From positions 4,754,501 to 4,818,500 of the forward strand of contig JAXDDX010000001.1 of assembly GCA_034670405.1 (NCBI GenBank): DNA of 64,000 nucleotides. Direction: 5' to 3'. Each line of letters opens with the position of its first letter. Within the stretch, counting starts at the first letter, position 1. Under the pieces are notes generated by a model. It made no database searches, was not told the DNA's origin, and worked only from the letters and a program-made list of their open reading frames with translations. The stretch is from Hoplostethus atlanticus. Lineage: Eukaryota > Chordata > Actinopteri > Trachichthyiformes > Trachichthyidae. Positions 1 to 26,550 of this stretch are shown piece after piece. The position numbers were made by a program, and so were the translations under genes.

Positions 1-3000
1 TACCGGGTCTTAATGCAACAAAAGGATGTGCTTCCTGATAGAAAACAGACCTGCAGAAATATTTTGGAAAAACTCATCAAGGTAGGACATCATCAACATC
101 AAGGCTGTTTAAATAAAGAAGAGGTCCTTCATAATGTGAATCATAGAATAATTGTTGGTCTCACAGAAATACATTATATTAATAATAATATTGTGTTTTT
201 GTTCCTAGGACCAGGATAAATATCAGTTTGGCAAAAACAAGATTTTCTTCAGGGCTGGCCAGGTGGCTTACCTGGAGAAGTTGCGCTCTGACAAGCTGCG
301 TATGGCTTGTATCTGCATCCAGAAGACTATCCGCTGCTGCCTGGCCCGCAAGAAGTACCTGAGGATGAGGGAATCGGCCATCACCATACAGAGACATGTG
401 CGGGGTTACCAGGCCCGCTGGTGAGTGGAAAAATTAGACGACGAAATAACAGAGTTAATAAGGACTTGATATATTTATTTAAAACATGTATCTCTTTCTT
501 GTCAGCCACGTTAAGTTTCTGCGGTGGACCAAGGCAGCTGTGGTCATCCAGCGGAACGTCCGTATGTGGGCGGCCAGGAGACACTATCAGCAGCAGCGGT
601 CTGCAGCTGTCACCATCCAGTGCTGCTTCCGGGCCTACGTGGCTAGACAGCACTACTATATGGTAAGGTCATGCTCGATGAAATTCAAGAATACCACAGT
701 GATGCCACAGTACTCATAAGGTCTTCTATACTGAAAGGTCTTGCAATCAAATTAGATTTTAGCAATGTGTATTTCAGTGCTGTTGGGTGAAAACAACAAA
801 ATGTCAATTTTTCAGGAACTAAGAAAAACAGCGTTGTTTTTAGCTTGACCAGCATGTATTTTTGAGCTTATCCAAAGGGGCCTGAAATGGATTCAAACGC
901 CCAGGAGTTGTAGAATTGTCTCAACCCACAGAGAAACATGTCAACTGAAGTTAAAACATGAACATAACCAAAACTCGAGTTACAAGGTTTTCACAGGACA
1001 ACAGTGATTTGTAAAAATCCAAAGCAGACTATGTATTTATTTGATTTGGAATTTTCAGCTCGGTATCAAGTCCAGAAATTATTTAGATTGACTTTTTTCC
1101 CCCCTCAACCTTTGATTGCTGTGAAAAGGAATCTTTCTCAGTCAGTCATAGTGGCCCTGTTTCTGATTGAGGGCATTCATAGTGAACTTGCTGAGCTTGT
1201 GTTTGAATTAAAGGTCGTTTGTGATTTATATATCAGCACATTTTGTAAATGAGGCCCTTGGGTTATTGTTTCTTTTCAACACACATGGATATCTTGTCAT
1301 CTCCATATCGGTTGTTATTGAATTCCCATTATATCTTTGTCATCTTTGTGCTTGCAGTTGGTGTATGACCACAAGGCTATGGTGATTCAGAGGTGGGTGA
1401 GAGGCTGGCTGGCTAGACAGCGTTATAGACACTCCCTGGCAGCCATCATCCTGTTGCAGAGCTGTGTACGCCGCATGAGGGCCAAGAAGGAATTAAAGAA
1501 GCTGAAAGTGGAGGCGCGCTCGGCAGACCACTTCAAGAAGCTCAACGTTGGAATGGAGAATAAGATCATGCAGTTGCAGCACAAGATCAATGAGCAGGTG
1601 AGGACTGTGTGAATCAGTATGGATATCTAGTTTTGTTGACGTTAGGTAGCTGTTCACTTATATACTGTAACAAAAAAAGCTGTTTTCTTGAGACATTGGG
1701 TCATTGGGAGTTGTCGAATCACATGCACAGCATGTGTGTGTATCTCCCCCTGCAGCATAAAGAAAACAGAGAGCTCAGTGAGAGGCTAAGTATTGTAGAG
1801 AAGACCCAGACTGCAGAGAGAGAGGGGCTGGGAAAAGTGATGGAAAACCTGCGTGGAGCAGAGCAGGAGGCCAGAACCAAGGCAGAGAGGGTCCCCTCAC
1901 TGCTGGAGCAGCTCTCGTTCCTTCGCCAGGAGCTGGAGGCCACCCGCAGAGAGAAAGATGACCTCAAGGAGGAGACAAGCGCCTACCGGGAGCAGACACA
2001 ACAAGTAGGCCTACTCCACATTCATCTAAATTTACCCAACACTGCCTGTGTACTTAATTGTAACTTTGCATCTTAGGGTATTTTGGTCCTTTTCATGGGC
2101 AGTTTTATCAAACTATGATATAATATATATGTATTACCTATTGGCAAATAAACACTCAATTTGTAGCATGTGTTTTATTTGAAATCCTACTATACCACAT
2201 CTCTCACACTTTTTTCCCACTGCTGCATTTTCCCTATTCTCTGTCCACAACCAGACCATCTTCCACCCCTCGATTTTTTTATTTTAAATATATTGGTTGT
2301 TTTATTTTGTGTTGACACATTAGTTTGTGCAGGGTCGGCATTTTCTTCTAATGCTGGCTGTGCGGTGCCAACATTTTTCTACTGCTTCAGGCTGCATGCT
2401 CAAAACAACATTTTTCTCACCCAGAACACACTGGAAAGAATCGCCTGGTCATAGGCTGGTCACCGACAATGGTTCACCTACAATGGTTCACGGGGGGCAG
2501 TGGTCACATTTACGTGTGACTATTTTGACAATGAAAAAATTGTGAACAGGTTGAAACATAAAAAAGCCTTCTCCTAATCATTAATTTCGGACTCTGATGA
2601 GTACAACTACGATGCATAAGCACACATGACTTTGCCTCCTCTCACTACCAGGTGGTAGCAGAGCTAAATGCGAAGAATGACTTGTTGAACAGTGAGAAGG
2701 AAGATCTGAACAAGCTGATCCAGAAACAAGCCCAACAGTTAACAGGTACTGAACACTTCAGCTCAAACCTCAGCAGTCCTCCAGTAATGGCTGCACCGAA
2801 TGTAATTAAGTGATGTGTGACTGTTGTTTTCAGAGACTAATACCGATGCAGAGAACACTAAACAGCTGGAGAAGGACTTGACTGAGGAACGCTCCCGCTA
2901 TCAAACTCTGCTTAGTGAATACCTGCATCTGGAGGAGCGTCATGGAGATCTGAAGGAGGAGATGAATCACAGTTTGGTAAGAAACACTTTACTTCAACAT

Positions 3001-6000
3001 TTAATTGTATTCCTCCTGAGCAAAGGTATTGTAACAATATGGTCAGTTCACAGCACTGTCATAAATTAGAATTACTTTAATTGACAAGTACAAAAATTGT
3101 ATAGGATTTTTTTTACACGTTTTATTTTGTGACATGGGTACAGAGCAATGGCTTCCAGAGTACTTACTGAAACGAACAGAAGGTACAATGACAGCAGGAC
3201 CTCATAGACAGTGCAAAGGAAGAGTGCAATACATACTATAGCTGATTATACATATAAACATTTAGCATTATTGGACATGACATCAGAAAATGGAGTGAAG
3301 TTTCTCATGATAGAACAAGGTTAGTCTTTGCTACTTGTTCGTTCTGTGGGTTTCAAATGGTTGAAATGGTAATTTTTGAATTTGCTTTTAAATGTATGAC
3401 AAATTGTTTAATGCCTTACCAGAACTCAAGCAAAGCTGGTCTCACGAGGACAGACTCCAACTACAGCAGTACCGCGTCTGAGTGTACTCACAGCTCAGGC
3501 TATGCCGAGGGAGAGGACAGCTCTGTACAATTCCCTGTACAAACAGAGGTAATGTGCAAAACTACATTATATCATAGTGCTTAATCAGAATTGCCTTAAT
3601 TCATGAAGTATAATAGGTGTGCAAAGAATTTGACCTGCCTAATTGCTTCTGACACATTACAATACATGATTGACACACTATGTGCAGGACAAAATGTAAC
3701 ACCGCCACACATAGTGCAGACAAGGTGCACTGTGTGACATTACACTAAACAAAGCACTAGATAGATAGATGATAGATTTGAAAAATACATGTAGGTTAGT
3801 TATCTTATATTAGCCTTGATGTGCAGATTAGCCGTCACTGATGCACCAGAACCATTTTCCAGAAGGTAGTTGGGACTGCCCTAGTGGTCGGGGTTGGCAG
3901 CAATCTTCTTTGCCTTTTTCCTTGTGCTGGTGTTGTGCAGGTGTTTTATGATGGTCCTGAGGGTGTAGTCATTGGTGTAGATGAGAGGGGAGAACACACA
4001 GCCCTGTGGGGCATTACTCCCATACTGTGTACTGCCCGTCAGAGAATCCATGATTGAGAGAGAGATGGGGGTTCGGGGGGTTACATTGAGCTGGGCAAGC
4101 TTTCCTTGGAACAGCTCTGGGATGATTGTGCTTGGCTTGTCTGTGGTATAATCCTATTAGTGCAGCATTCTAGTTAGATTGTTAAGAGATGGATCAGCCA
4201 ATATTTGGTGTGTTTTGTTAGGACGTGACCCAGTCCACAGTAGACATGCCGGTCCTTTTGAAGCTTCAGAGGAGAGTGAAGGACCTGGAGCAGGGGAAAC
4301 AGTCTCTACAGCGCCAGCTGGACCAGAGAGAAGAAGCCCAGCAAGAAAAGGCCAAGGTCCGCTCTGAAACAGCACTCTTATTTCTTATGATGAATAAATA
4401 CATTGAGAGAGGAGTTTTGCATTGATACTCTGTTGCTTCTCTCTATACTATGATTATACTAACAGTATGTGTTGCCGTTCTCTCAAAAGGAGGTGGAGCA
4501 GCAGAGAAGTGTCAGCAGAGCAGAACTGGACCTGGAAGCACTGAAGGTATCACTTAGATACATATATCAGGATCCACAAATCATTTCTACTTATATCAAG
4601 ACCAAAGTTTGACCTGCACTGACTTTCACTCCAAAAGGAGATATCCACGATTTGTAGAGTCCATCCTATCAGTCACAAAATCATCATTGTTTTAGAAATA
4701 TTGACAGATTAATTTCAGGTAGCATTTTCCCCCTCAAATGGCTGTATAGCATTTTGTAACAAAATCCTTCAGGGTTTGTCACAGGTTGACACAAAAGGTT
4801 GTTTGTGTCAACCTTTTTGTTTTTTAAAATGTATTCAGCGCCAGGAACTTGAGTCTGACAACAAGAGGCTGAGGCAGAACCTGAGTGAGCTGCGGAAGTC
4901 TCTGACCAATGAGAGTGGTGATTTGGCACCTTCCAGCCCAGGCTCTCTGCCCTACAACATACTGCTGGAACAGCTCAACTCCTCCAACGAGGAGTTGGAG
5001 ATGCGCAAAGAAGAGGTGCTGCTCCTCCGATCCCATATGGTCCGCCAAGAGGCGCTTAAACATAGGGTGAGAGAATAGTTTACATTTATGATCATCATTA
5101 TTTCATATTAGGATTATTATAATTGTTCAGTATTGTGCTTTGGATCCAATTGACACCTTGCCTAGAAATAATTTCTCCTGTCTGGGTTTCATATCCCTAG
5201 GACTCTGTACTGGGAGAAGGTCTGAAATTAGATCTTAGTGAAATCCCATCATTTCAAGATATTGACAGGTAAGCCTTCATGGTACCCACTCTTGCTTGCT
5301 TCTTTCAGCAATTACTTGCCTTTTACATTCATTGCTGCAATTCCTCAGATCCACTGACATCCATACGTTGAATGAGGATGGGGAACTGTGGCTGGCTTAC
5401 GAAGGGTTGAAAGAGACCAATAGGTAATGAAATTGCAATTGTGTAGGCAGCCATTGTTTTCAAGGCAATTTAATTAAGCCATACAGGTTTGAACTGTATC
5501 CGTCCTTCCTGCCCCAGGCTTATGGAGTGCCAGCTGCAGGAGCAGGGGCGTATTCATCGTGAGGAGTGTGAGGGGTTGCGTGAGGAGGTGCGCAGGGCAA
5601 TGGAGCAAAACAGGCAGCAGCAGCAGCTCTTGGCCCAGAGCCTCCTCCTACCCCAAGATGCCCGCATTGATGCGAGCCTGCAGCATGTGATCACACGGCT
5701 CACCAATGAGAACCTGGTGGGTCTTCCCATGGACCTTTCTCACCCTCTGAAACCAATGCTCTTATATTGATTACTATGAGTATATGACCATTTCCAGAAT
5801 TCAAAGTTCCTCCGAAAGAAGATCAACAGTTAGACAAATGTTTCAGTCCAGGACTAAACTGAATCTATACTTGTGAAAGGGCCCTCTTTTGGTTTACTAT
5901 TTAAAAGAGGTGAACTTGATCCCCGAAGAGAAATTGGGTCATTGCAGCATCAAAGAATAGGATAAAAAGACAATAAAATAATAATACAAGATTGTTTATG

Positions 6001-9000
6001 ATGAAGTGTTTCTACTGGCCAAAAATACTTTTCACTATGTTGGCTGTTGATAGATGTTTACAGTTTACAGATGTACAAATTTACATTTCTGTGCCATGCA
6101 TGAAAGTTGTGCTTTTTTGCCTCACTTTAATCTGGTATGTTTGAATCTTTTTAGGACCTCATGGAGCAACAGGGGAATCAGGACAAAACCATACGCAAGT
6201 TGAAAAAACAACTTAAAGTTTATGTGAAAAAGGTTGAAGAATTTGAAGGTAATCACATGGTAATGAAAAGCGTTCACATATTCCCTGGATGGCTTTAGCA
6301 CAGTATTTACCTTGTTATGCTTTACCTTGTGGCCTTCGCTGTGTTTAGCGTCCGCTCAGCAACAGAGTACGACTTCCTGGCCCGTCAGTTGGGCGAATAT
6401 CACCCGCAAGGAGAGAGTGTTTCAAGGCATGCTCGAGTACAAACAAGGTGACGAAAGCCTCCTGCTTAAGAATCTGGTCGTAGGTATGCCAACGCTTTTT
6501 TTCTACTATTTTATTATAGTATTTATTTACTATATTTATTTATAGTATTTAAAAGCTTTTCATTGGTGAAGAAAATGTAATTGCAGCATGTTGTTCAAAA
6601 GGCCTTTTATATGTTGTGATCTTCCAAGATCTGAAGCCCCACGAAGTGGCAGTCAGCTTCATTCTTGGGCTGCCGGCCTACATCATCTTCATGTGCCTAC
6701 GTTATGCTGACTATGTTGATGATGAGCGGCGAGTCAGCACACTACTCAATTCCACCATCAGCAGCATCAAAGGGGTCATCAAGGTGCAGTATACGACTTT
6801 ACTTTGTGCAAATGAGATGACTGGTGTGTTTAAAAACTAATCTTTGCACTATTTCTATAGAGAAGAGGAGGTGACTTTGAAACAGTGTCTTTCTGGCTGG
6901 CGAACACATGCCGGTTGCTGCACTGTCTGAAGCAATACAGTGGAGAGGAGGTAAGCACATATATAAGATATCGATGCCAGCATTATGCTTCCTTGTGTAC
7001 ATTCTTTCCAAACCATGGATGTCTCTTCTCTTCAGGTCTTCACGAGGCACAACACTCCTAAGCAGAACGAGCACTGCCTCTCCAACTTTGAACTGTCAGA
7101 ATACCAGCAGGTCTTTGGTGACCTGGCCATCCAGATCTACCGCCAGCTCCTCAAGTGCATAGAGGACATCCTACAGCCCCTGATTGGTGAGGGGAAATAA
7201 TCCCCATTATCCTCAAATAATCTCACTATACATGATTTCTTTTATCTAAACTCTACTTGTGCCTTGGCCAAAAGTCCCCTTCCTGTTTGCAGTAAACTTT
7301 TAACCAATTCAAAGAAACAGGAATTACAGGAAATACCCTTCCCTTCACTGGCTACCAGTGTACTATTAACTTTTAAGGCTCTACATGGTCATGCCCCTAG
7401 CTACTTGACTGGCCTTTTAACCCCCTGTGAGCTGGAGCATAACCTAGTCTTTGAGGGGGTGGGGCGTTTTTGTCTTTAGTCCCGACTAAAGACTAAAGGT
7501 GACCTGCCATCAGGATCCCTAGTCTTTGCCCGAAAAATGATTCCTTTAAATCCCTCCTCAAACTATTTTTATGAAAAGGCCTTTTATTAATATCTGTTTA
7601 TTTCTCCTGTTTTTTTGTTCTTGTTTTATTCAACTTTTACTTCCATGTTTTGTTTTGTTTTTTTAAAGCTAATTTTATTTGGCATTTGTTGGTTTTGGCG
7701 TTTGTTTTGCCTATGTGGTATACGCCTTACACCACTGAGCCACCACACTTTATTATGTAATTATTCTATTTTTATTTCTCTACTGTTTAGACTTTATTTT
7801 TATTATTATTTTTGTTAAGCACTTTGTAACTGTGTTCAGAAAAGTGCTCTACAAATAAAGTTACTTATATACACTATGTTGCTCAGAAGTCTGACCATAA
7901 CAACTTGAAAATACACTGTTGTTTTTTTTCATCCGTCTAGTGGCGAGCATGCTGGAGCGTGAGACAATCCAGGGCGTTTTGGGGTCCAAACCAACGGGCC
8001 TCAGGAAGAGAAGCTCCAGCTTCTCAGACGAGGATGCCATTACAGTGGAAACCCTCCTCCAGCACCTCAGCCTTTTCCATGCCACCATGTACCAGCATGG
8101 TCTGGACCAAGAACTCATCAAGCTGGTGGTCAAGCAGCAGTTTTACATCATCTGTGCCGTCACCCTCAACCACCTGCTGCTGCGGAAGGACATGTGCTCC
8201 TGGAGTAAAGGCCTGCAGATCAGGTACAGGAGGGAACACTCACTAGCCTGTCTGTATTTATAGTTGAGAACCAGAATCTGTTTCAGTTTAATTGCCGAGT
8301 ATATCTATGTGTGGAATTTACACTGGTGCACAGACATATTTATAACTTTCAGGGTTTCACAAAATACATATTGACACACATTGTAAAAGGACAACCTGAC
8401 CTTTGACAGTGCATGACATACTATATATTACATTACAGTCATTTAGCAGACACTTTTATCCAAAGCGACTTACAATAAGCACATTCAACGTAGGTAGGCA
8501 CGAGAACTACTAGTCACCAGAAATCGTAAGTGCATTTCATTCCTAACCAAGCATCTAAGAGCAGAACTAGTGCTACGGTAAGAGTATCTACCTACTTTTT
8601 ATTTAGACAAAGTAAAATAAAAGTATTTATAAAGTATTTATAAGTAAATAAACAAGAGCTAAGACAAATAAGTGAAGCAAATAAGCAAGTGATATATATA
8701 TATATATTTCATCACTTTGATTAAAACAAGTGCGCTAGCACTTTCTAGGTGCTCAGGGGTATAATGTAATTGGAGTGGCATAGAGCAACAGTAAATACCA
8801 TTTACTGTCTCATTGGGGCTAATTCTGTACGTACATCCTCACACACACACACCCACAGACTCCACCAACACTGAAACACACAGAGCCCAGCTCTTACAGA
8901 GGTGATCTGTCCCGAGAACCTAATAAAAAAAACTCTCTCTAATTTGAACAGTCAACAATATTTTAATTTAACATCAGCGATACTGTGGTTATACAAAACA

Positions 9001-9684
9001 GATGGGAGGCTGGGCCTGGCTTGATGGAACATTGTGTTTGTGTTGCTCCAATGCCTCTGGTTGCAGGTACAATGTGTGGCAACTGGAGGAGTGGCTGGCA
9101 GAGAAGGATCTGACAGACTGTGGTGCCAAGGAGACTCTGGAGCCTCTCGTACAGGCTGCACAGCTCCTGCAGATCAAGAAGAAGACTGAGGCAGATGCCC
9201 AAGCTATCTGTACCATGTGCAGCGGCCTTACCACTGCACAGGTTTGTCCTCAGTAAAAGTTCTGAATTCGTTATCAATAGAGATTATATTCTACTGCCAT
9301 TTTGATGATTGTTTTCTGTCACCAGATTGTAAAAGTGCTGAGCTTGTATACCCCAGTGATTGAATTTGAAGAGCGGGTGTCAACCACTTTTATCAGAACC
9401 ATTCAAGTGAGTAGCCGGAGAGTTTTGTATCCAATGTGTGCACGTTAACTATTATTTAGTACTGGCCTTTGTTTTTAATGTTGTCATTGATCAGCTTTTT
9501 GAGCATTTCTGCTTTTTTGTGCCATCATTAGATTCTTTTGGAAGACCGGGTTGAGTCGCCCATGTTGCTGATGGATGTCAAGAAGATCTTCTCCATCACC
9601 CTCCCCTTCAGTCCCTCCACTGTGGCCCTGGAGACCATCCAGATCCCTGCCAGCCTTAATCTGGGCTTCCTGACCCGTATCTAG
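1..9684 (+). CDS. myo5a: Class V unconventional myosin, myo5a type (3' part: end of motor, IQ neck, coiled coil, cargo-binding tail)
   Basis: Actin-based organelle transport motor; only its C-terminal part is here. Exons read: 1-81, 209-420, 506-662, 1358-1597, 1756-2004, 2652-2745, 2834-2976, 3423-3548, 4222-4356, 4490-4546, 4839-5066, 5201-5268, 5349-5423, 5518-5715, 6155-6248, 6349-6483, 6629-6783, 6861-6950, 7036-7186, 7941-8223, 9067-9241, 9326-9406, 9532-9684 (TAG). The first two encode the motor end ([16 protein letters not shown]). IQ motifs follow ([16 protein letters not shown]), then a coiled coil from about 1480 to 6250 with [14 protein letters not shown]. The DILUTE globular tail runs from GMLEYK to [10 protein letters not shown]. 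The paralogue is inferred: myo5a is favoured because myo5c follows head to tail, as in other vertebrates; tail residues also differ from myo5b. The start lies outside the window. No frame disruption was seen. Confidence 0.93.
7255..7872 (+). mobile_element. Degenerate L2/CR1-type LINE 3' end in a myo5a intron
   Basis: The stretch near 7345-7440 still reads like the C-terminus of an L2-clade reverse transcriptase ORF ([23 protein letters not shown]). It ends in a typical LINE tail at about 7817-7866, where a 'cactttgtaactgtg' segment is followed by 'gtgctctacaaataaag'. The ORF is broken, so this is a 5'-truncated dead copy. The better preserved copy at 37373 shares the phrase TFKALHG.AP.Y. Family assignment is from recognition only. 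Confidence 0.65.
8425..8600. repeat. Teleost interspersed repeat fragment in a myo5a intron
   Basis: Contains the 'catttagcagacacttttatccaaagcgacttacaa' type of motif, which recurs throughout teleost genomes. No coding potential or clear ends were seen. A short AT dinucleotide run follows at about 8693-8706. The family name was not determined. Confidence 0.6.
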
Positions 9685-10515
9685 ACCAGTGGGCTCTCAA
9701 GCTCACACCATGGATTCCTTCCTTGTTTTCTGAAACTCTATATATCTGACCAGAAACCATTAACAATGTCTTTAACCAAAGTTAGTACCTTTTTGTAAGC
9801 TTTCATGATAACCTTTTTTATATGCATCCTCATATCCCATCCACAAATATCTATGTATACATAAATAAGCAGAATACTCAGAATATTACATGGAAGACTA
9901 AAAAAAACAGGATAAGGTGTTTACATGCCCTGCAAAGCCCAAGAGTCTTCAGCTAATAACTGATAACTAGCTAATAACTAGTAACTGAATGAACAGTGAA
10001 TCTGTAACAAAAAAATAAATAAATACTTCAAACATCTTTTGCCACACAAAATATATTGCTAGTAACAGTGGATAGTGTTTTGTTAAGTAGCATTCATGGG
10101 TATTGTTATAAAATTTAAACCCACGTCATGAAGTTTGACCTTTTTAAAACACACAATGAGATACTGTTGGTAGTATTCAGTATCAAGCTATCCTATTCAA
10201 GTTTCTAATTATTGGGATATATGCTTATCCTGGTTATTATGAATGGGATATGCTGTTTACATGCACAAATTCAAAAATGTAATACTTGATTATCCTGAAA
10301 AACATAATGTGCATGCAAACACTGGCTTAAATGTTGTAAATGTGGGAGAGGTGGGATGAAATTCAGTGGCACTGTCTTTCTATATTTATTGAATGACTAA
10401 TATCAAGTTATGGTGCAATATTTATGCCAGAACGAGGTGAATGTTTGACCAGTCTTAAACAATTTGTTTGTCATATGGACATCTGGGCTTTCCATGCTTA
10501 CGAGGTCTTGCTTGA

Positions 10516-10521
10516 AATAAA
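10516..10521 (+). terminator. Poly(A) signal AATAAA of the myo5a transcript
   Basis: First canonical hexamer in a plausible AT-rich 3' UTR context, about 830 bases after the myo5a stop codon. An AATAAA at about 10013-10018 within an A-rich run is an alternative upstream site. Confidence 0.5.
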
Positions 10522-10729
10522 ACTAAATTTAAATAAAAATATTGCACAAAGTTTTACACTACCTAGTGGAGTGTTCTGGTTCTTGTAGCTGATACATACT
10601 GTATCAAAGGAATGTATACCTAGTGGTCTGCTATAGCTCTGTCTTCCAGTATTTGCTATGGAATGACCTCTGGCCCCCCCCCCTCATACTATACACACCA
10701 CGGTGGATGCAGCCATATCATCATCATCA

Positions 10730-11110
10730 TAGTTTACTCTTAAGTCATATCAAATCACATTTTATGTGTATAGCCCTTAATCACCGTTACAGTCTCAAAG
10801 GGCTTCACAGTTCCCACAGTGTGAAAACAATAAATGGTTAGTACACGACGCCCCCCAGCCTTGGACCCTCACAGAGGACAAGGAAAAACTCCCACAAAAC
10901 CTTTTAGGAAAAATTGGAAGAAACCTCGGGAGGGGCTACTCAGAGAGTGTTACCCCTACCAGGACAGTCGGGCATGCAATAGATGCCGAGTTTGGGCAAG
11001 CAGCGTATACAGAGTGCATAAAAGTTTATTTGGGTGGGACATCCAGATCTGATGTGGGGCATCACAGCAAACAACAGCTCAGTCAGCGTAGGACTAGGGG
11101 ACCACGCAGA
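10730..11110. repeat. Teleost interspersed repeat ('acaaggaaaaactccca' type)
   Basis: Contains 'gtatagcccttaatcacc', 'cacagaggacaaggaaaa' and 'gaagaaacctcgggagg' phrases that recur in this order in many teleost genomes. There is no intact ORF and no terminal repeats were seen. The element class was not determined; fragments of this kind often accompany non-LTR elements. Confidence 0.55.
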
Positions 11111-11937
11111 TTATAGGCAAGTGCTTGCAAATGTTTGATGTGTGAAAAATTAATGCTTGCCTAAACTTTTCTCAACTATGCACAATTGGAATGTTTTAAT
11201 GTTTTTTTTCCTCATGAATTTTCTGCAAACAAAGATGTTAGAGATGTAACTTTTCCAATATTTACAGTGTTTTCTCCAGTGCACGTTTTGTGGGTCCAGT
11301 TGACTGTGAGTGTTTTTTCATTAGCATTTTGTAAACACTACCTAAATGGTGTAAACATCACAAATAGTGTTCCAGCTGTGCTCGTTTTCTTACCAGTGGT
11401 AAACTGGTTTATATCCTGTTTCTTTTGTTGTCTGAATCCTTGATCAAACGAGCACACCCACTTTGTCAAGTTGCTGTCACAGGACAGAAGGGCGGAGCAA
11501 GGAAGTCAAAGTCCAAGGCAGGTGAGCGATGCGCGGACAAGTTTGTCTTTCTGCGTCCAACATACAGGTTTAGTGATTTTACCTTCAAAATAAAAGCGTG
11601 AAAATTAGATTGAGTAGTTAAGGTGGGCATGGCAGCCAAAATCGTATTCAATAGTCAGTTGCATATGGTTATATATGGAATAAAGTAACAGTTGGGTTGA
11701 TAATAATAACATTAGATTGTATTATGAAGCTTGTCATGTCAATGACTTTTGTTTTGTCAATTATCTATTTTGAAAATTCCTACCGGAAGTCTTGTTTTAT
11801 TCTGGCTGGCTTGACGCTGCTGTTAAACGTTGTGAGCGCAGGAAGGAGAAAAGGAAATTCGTTGGTAACCTGGAAAGTACAGTGATACAACTGGTGGTGA
11901 ACTATTTACAAGAAAGGAAGAAAAACGATGCTTTACC

Positions 11938-22080
<10,143 letters not shown>

Positions 22081-22152
22081 AGGAGTCAGCCTTTAACCAT
22101 ATAGCTGTTAGCATATAGCTATATTTTTTTATGTAGATATGTAAACATTTTC

Positions 22153-22158
22153 AATAAA
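22153..22158 (+). terminator. Poly(A) signal AATAAA of myo5c
   Basis: Canonical hexamer 73 bases after the myo5c stop codon. A perfect inverted repeat begins 10 bases downstream, where cleavage would be expected. Confidence 0.7.
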
Positions 22159-22167
22159 CAATATAAC

Positions 22168-22200
22168 AAACACATATGTAAACATCTTACATATGTGTTT
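22168..22200. repeat. Perfect hairpin just past the myo5c poly(A) signal
   Basis: A 14-base arm at 22168-22181 (aaacacatatgtaa) is exactly complementary to 22187-22200, with a 5-base loop acatc. The right flank gives AATAAA on the minus strand as well (complement of about 22198-22203). Confidence 0.8.
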
Positions 22201-22625
22201 ATTGAATGATACTTATTGAAGAATCTTTGCTCTATGACTATGCATTTTCATAAATCAGCAGTATTTCAATCACTCAGTGATTTCATTCATAACAGCACAA
22301 ATACAAGCTAAAATTTATGCTTTACTATATTTCTTAAAATATCTATTTAATGTTCAAATATTTTTGTTTTAATGACGGATTTTAAATAAATTGCTTTACA
22401 TGCCAAAATGCTCCATTTCTACTCCTTTTCTACTCCATTTTTGCATCACAGATAGACAAACAGTAGTGTATTTTCCATGTTGCCAACATGAAAATACTTA
22501 ATTTTATTCTTAATTGAAGTAAAATGTAACGTGTGCTGCTGAGGACGCAGCCTGTGGAAAGCAGCATCCCCGGGACCCAGGATCCCGGATCCTCCCCTGG
22601 AAACTGGAGGAGCATCTTCTCCCTC

Positions 22626-22633
22626 TGACGTCA
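22626..22633. promoter_or_regulatory. Consensus palindromic CRE (TGACGTCA) upstream of gnb5
   Basis: Exact 8-base cAMP response element, 98 bases upstream of the gnb5 start codon, inside a GC-rich segment. CREB/ATF binding is inferred from the motif alone. Confidence 0.55.
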
Positions 22634-22730
22634 TGACAGCAGCATCAGCTGTGAGCTCTGGTTTAAGCCTTTTCGCTGTCCGTCGTTGCTTGGAGAACGG
22701 TGATTTATGAAATTCCCTTTGATCCCTGAA

Positions 22731-25738
<3,008 letters not shown>

Positions 25739-26544
25739 AGATGAAGATTCAGAAGACTCAGTGTTAGATAGACCCAGTTGAAGAGATGCCGATGTTTCAG
25801 TTTGCTTGAGTACAATCATAGAGATAGAGGCTCAGATTCAGTTGTACATATTGCATAACAGTGGCATTGTATATACTCCAGTCTCACAGTCAGGGTAGAT
25901 TTTCATGATTTGGGCTGTAATTACACCAAATGGCACACTTTTATTAAAATATAATTGAAAAAAATTGCACACAAGAACTTGATGATGACAGTTTGATATG
26001 TAAAATGCATATTGCAGACAATTACATTGATAGTGAATAGCATCAATCTAGGATAGAGGTAATGAAATAACAAAGTGATGTATGTGCCCCCAGAAAGGAC
26101 ATTCATGTACCTATTTTTAATTCTACACCCACTTCCCCCAGGGAAAATAGGCCTTTGCCATTCTTGAAAGCAACTCACCTGGCAATATCATTCTACAGTG
26201 TAAGAAACAAATTTAAAGGTAAACATAAAATATATGATGTTGCATTTCCATCCCTATAATCTTAAAATTATGTTTATCTCTCATCTCTTGTTTCCAGATA
26301 TAGAATCCACTTATTGCTTGATGTGCACATTCTGTCACTTCAGATACCCTGACTCAATGGTACCCCACTAGATAAATACTAAATACTAAATAATATGTGA
26401 AAACATGTTTTGAATTCTTGGAATGTACTCCTTCTCATGCGGTTGTCTGATAGCTGTAATTTCATATTTATTGTAATTATTTTATTGTAGTTTAGTGTAC
26501 ATACCAGTTATATAAAGGACTGTTTAACAAAATATCACAAACAT

Positions 26545-26550
26545 AATAAA
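26545..26550 (+). terminator. Poly(A) signal AATAAA of gnb5
   Basis: Canonical hexamer about 800 bases after the gnb5 stop, followed by a T/GT-rich stretch (ttttgtgttttcttgctgctgttg) typical of a downstream element. Confidence 0.6.

Larger units (their letters stand above)
9685..11937. other. myo5a 3' UTR and myo5a-myo5c intergenic interval
   Basis: The first part is the myo5a 3' UTR; a canonical AATAAA at 10516-10521 is a plausible poly(A) signal. The middle (about 10730-11110) is an interspersed repeat listed separately. The last 800 bases must hold the myo5c promoter and 5' UTR, but no TATA box or obvious CpG island was recognised. No further exon was found on either strand. Confidence 0.6.
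22081..22730. other. myo5c 3' UTR end and gnb5 upstream region
   Basis: The myo5c 3' UTR is short, with AATAAA at 22153-22158. A perfect hairpin follows at 22168-22200. From about 22540 the sequence turns GC-rich with CpGs (gggacccaggatcccgg) and carries a palindromic CRE, consistent with the gnb5 promoter. No coding exon of the longer retinal GNB5 isoform was recognised here. Confidence 0.6.

Noticed and set aside
2170-2545. Open frames in the myo5a intron 2005-2651
   Set aside because: No splice sites in phase, no recognisable protein, composition like intron.
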